DNA of 64,000 nucleotides from NCBI RefSeq assembly GCF_001457475.1, contig NZ_LN831029.1:2790001-2854000 (forward strand), given 5' to 3'. This DNA comes from Achromobacter xylosoxidans (lineage in GTDB: Bacteria; Pseudomonadota; Gammaproteobacteria; Burkholderiales; Burkholderiaceae_B). This document shows positions 63,822-64,000 of the stretch, piece after piece. Position numbers and translations under genes: made by a program. The notes below the pieces were generated by a model. It made no database searches and was not told where the DNA came from. It saw only the letters and a list, made by a program, of their open reading frames with translations. The stretch's first letter is position 1; each line of letters opens with the position of its first letter.

Positions 63822-64000
63822 ATGGCGGCCACGCCGCCCTGGACCGCGCAGGATGCCGATTTCATGACGCTGGCGCTGGACGAGGCGCGGGCGGCCTATG
63901 ACATCGGCGAGGTGCCGGTGGGCGCGCTGGTGGTCTCGGCCCAGGGCGACATCCTGGGGCGCGGCTACAACCGCACCATCATCGACCACGACCCCACCGC
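63822..64000 (+). CDS. tadA: tRNA adenosine deaminase TadA, cut by the right edge
   Basis: The first 60 residues of a cytidine-deaminase-fold protein. DADFMTLALDEARAAYDIGEVPVGALVVSAQGDILGRGYNRTIIDHDPTA is the standard TadA N-terminus. The window ends exactly before the zinc-binding HAE motif. TadA converts A34 of tRNA-Arg(ACG) to inosine. The ATG at 63822 is the conservative start; an in-frame GTG at 63804 overlapping the HAD gene is possible. Confidence 0.9.
   Translation, partial: MAATPPWTAQDADFMTLALDEARAAYDIGEVPVGALVVSAQGDILGRGYNRTIIDHDPT

Overview
The window reads as a chromosomal segment of a high-GC betaproteobacterium of the Alcaligenaceae, most like Achromobacter or Bordetella. The evidence is strong G/C third-position bias, a Bug-type solute receptor, a DUF4148 protein, a 384-residue Burkholderiales-type porin, a chromosomal catB-type acetyltransferase and a glpSTPQV glycerol importer. 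This placement comes from gene content only. I saw no tRNA, rRNA, insertion sequence, prophage, CRISPR array or plasmid gene. The segment looks like ordinary, densely packed chromosome with many small transcription units.

Layout. 1-5.5 kb: a photolyase cut by the left edge, a CoA-transferase with rearranged halves, an exported peroxiredoxin, a YXWGXW-repeat envelope protein with a tiny Tyr-rich lipoprotein, and a DoxX protein. 5.7-13.9 kb: ArfB ribosome rescue, an ArsR repressor with an old yellow enzyme, a CPBP protease, a MAPEG protein, an exported small protein, a ybaK-FUSC-NRDE operon and a response regulator with a degenerate receiver. 14-19.4 kb: a self-contained TetR-controlled ABC efflux operon (TetR, HlyD, ATPase, permease, outer-membrane factor). 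19.5-22 kb: a CurA-like reductase, a DJ-1/PfpI protein and a stand-alone HD-GYP protein. 22.1-30.9 kb: a glycerol module, glpR-glpD facing glpSTPQ-DUF2160-glpV, which imports glycerol and oxidises glycerol-3-phosphate. Glycerol kinase is not in the window.

31-41.9 kb is the accessory-looking part: DUF4148, an orphan winged-helix regulator, catB, an Imm5-like orphan, a four-TM protein of unknown function followed by AraC and VOC genes, a porin, an exported alpha/beta hydrolase, a DUF2971 protein, a flavoprotein/Rrf2 divergent pair and an acyl-CoA dehydrogenase. 41.9-46 kb: a leftward run DUF502, S4, Mrr-like membrane protein, DUF2784, TPR protein. 46-51.9 kb: an Lrp/dadA divergent pair and an SbcD/SbcC-like nuclease pair. 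52-55.6 kb: an EamA exporter, a beta-solenoid protein and a Bug receptor. 56-62.1 kb: a complete mrpA(B)CDEFG cation/proton antiporter operon with a long structured 5' region. 62.3-64 kb: an exported small protein, a HAD hydrolase and the start of tadA.

I did not find an obvious large new system. The best candidates for something undescribed are the four-TM/AraC/VOC operon (33.2-35.4 kb), the beta-solenoid protein (53.2-54.1 kb), the hook-less SbcCD-like pair with an altered metal ligand (48.1-51.9 kb), the rearranged CoA-transferase (1.1-2.6 kb) and the structured mrp leader (55.6-56.1 kb).
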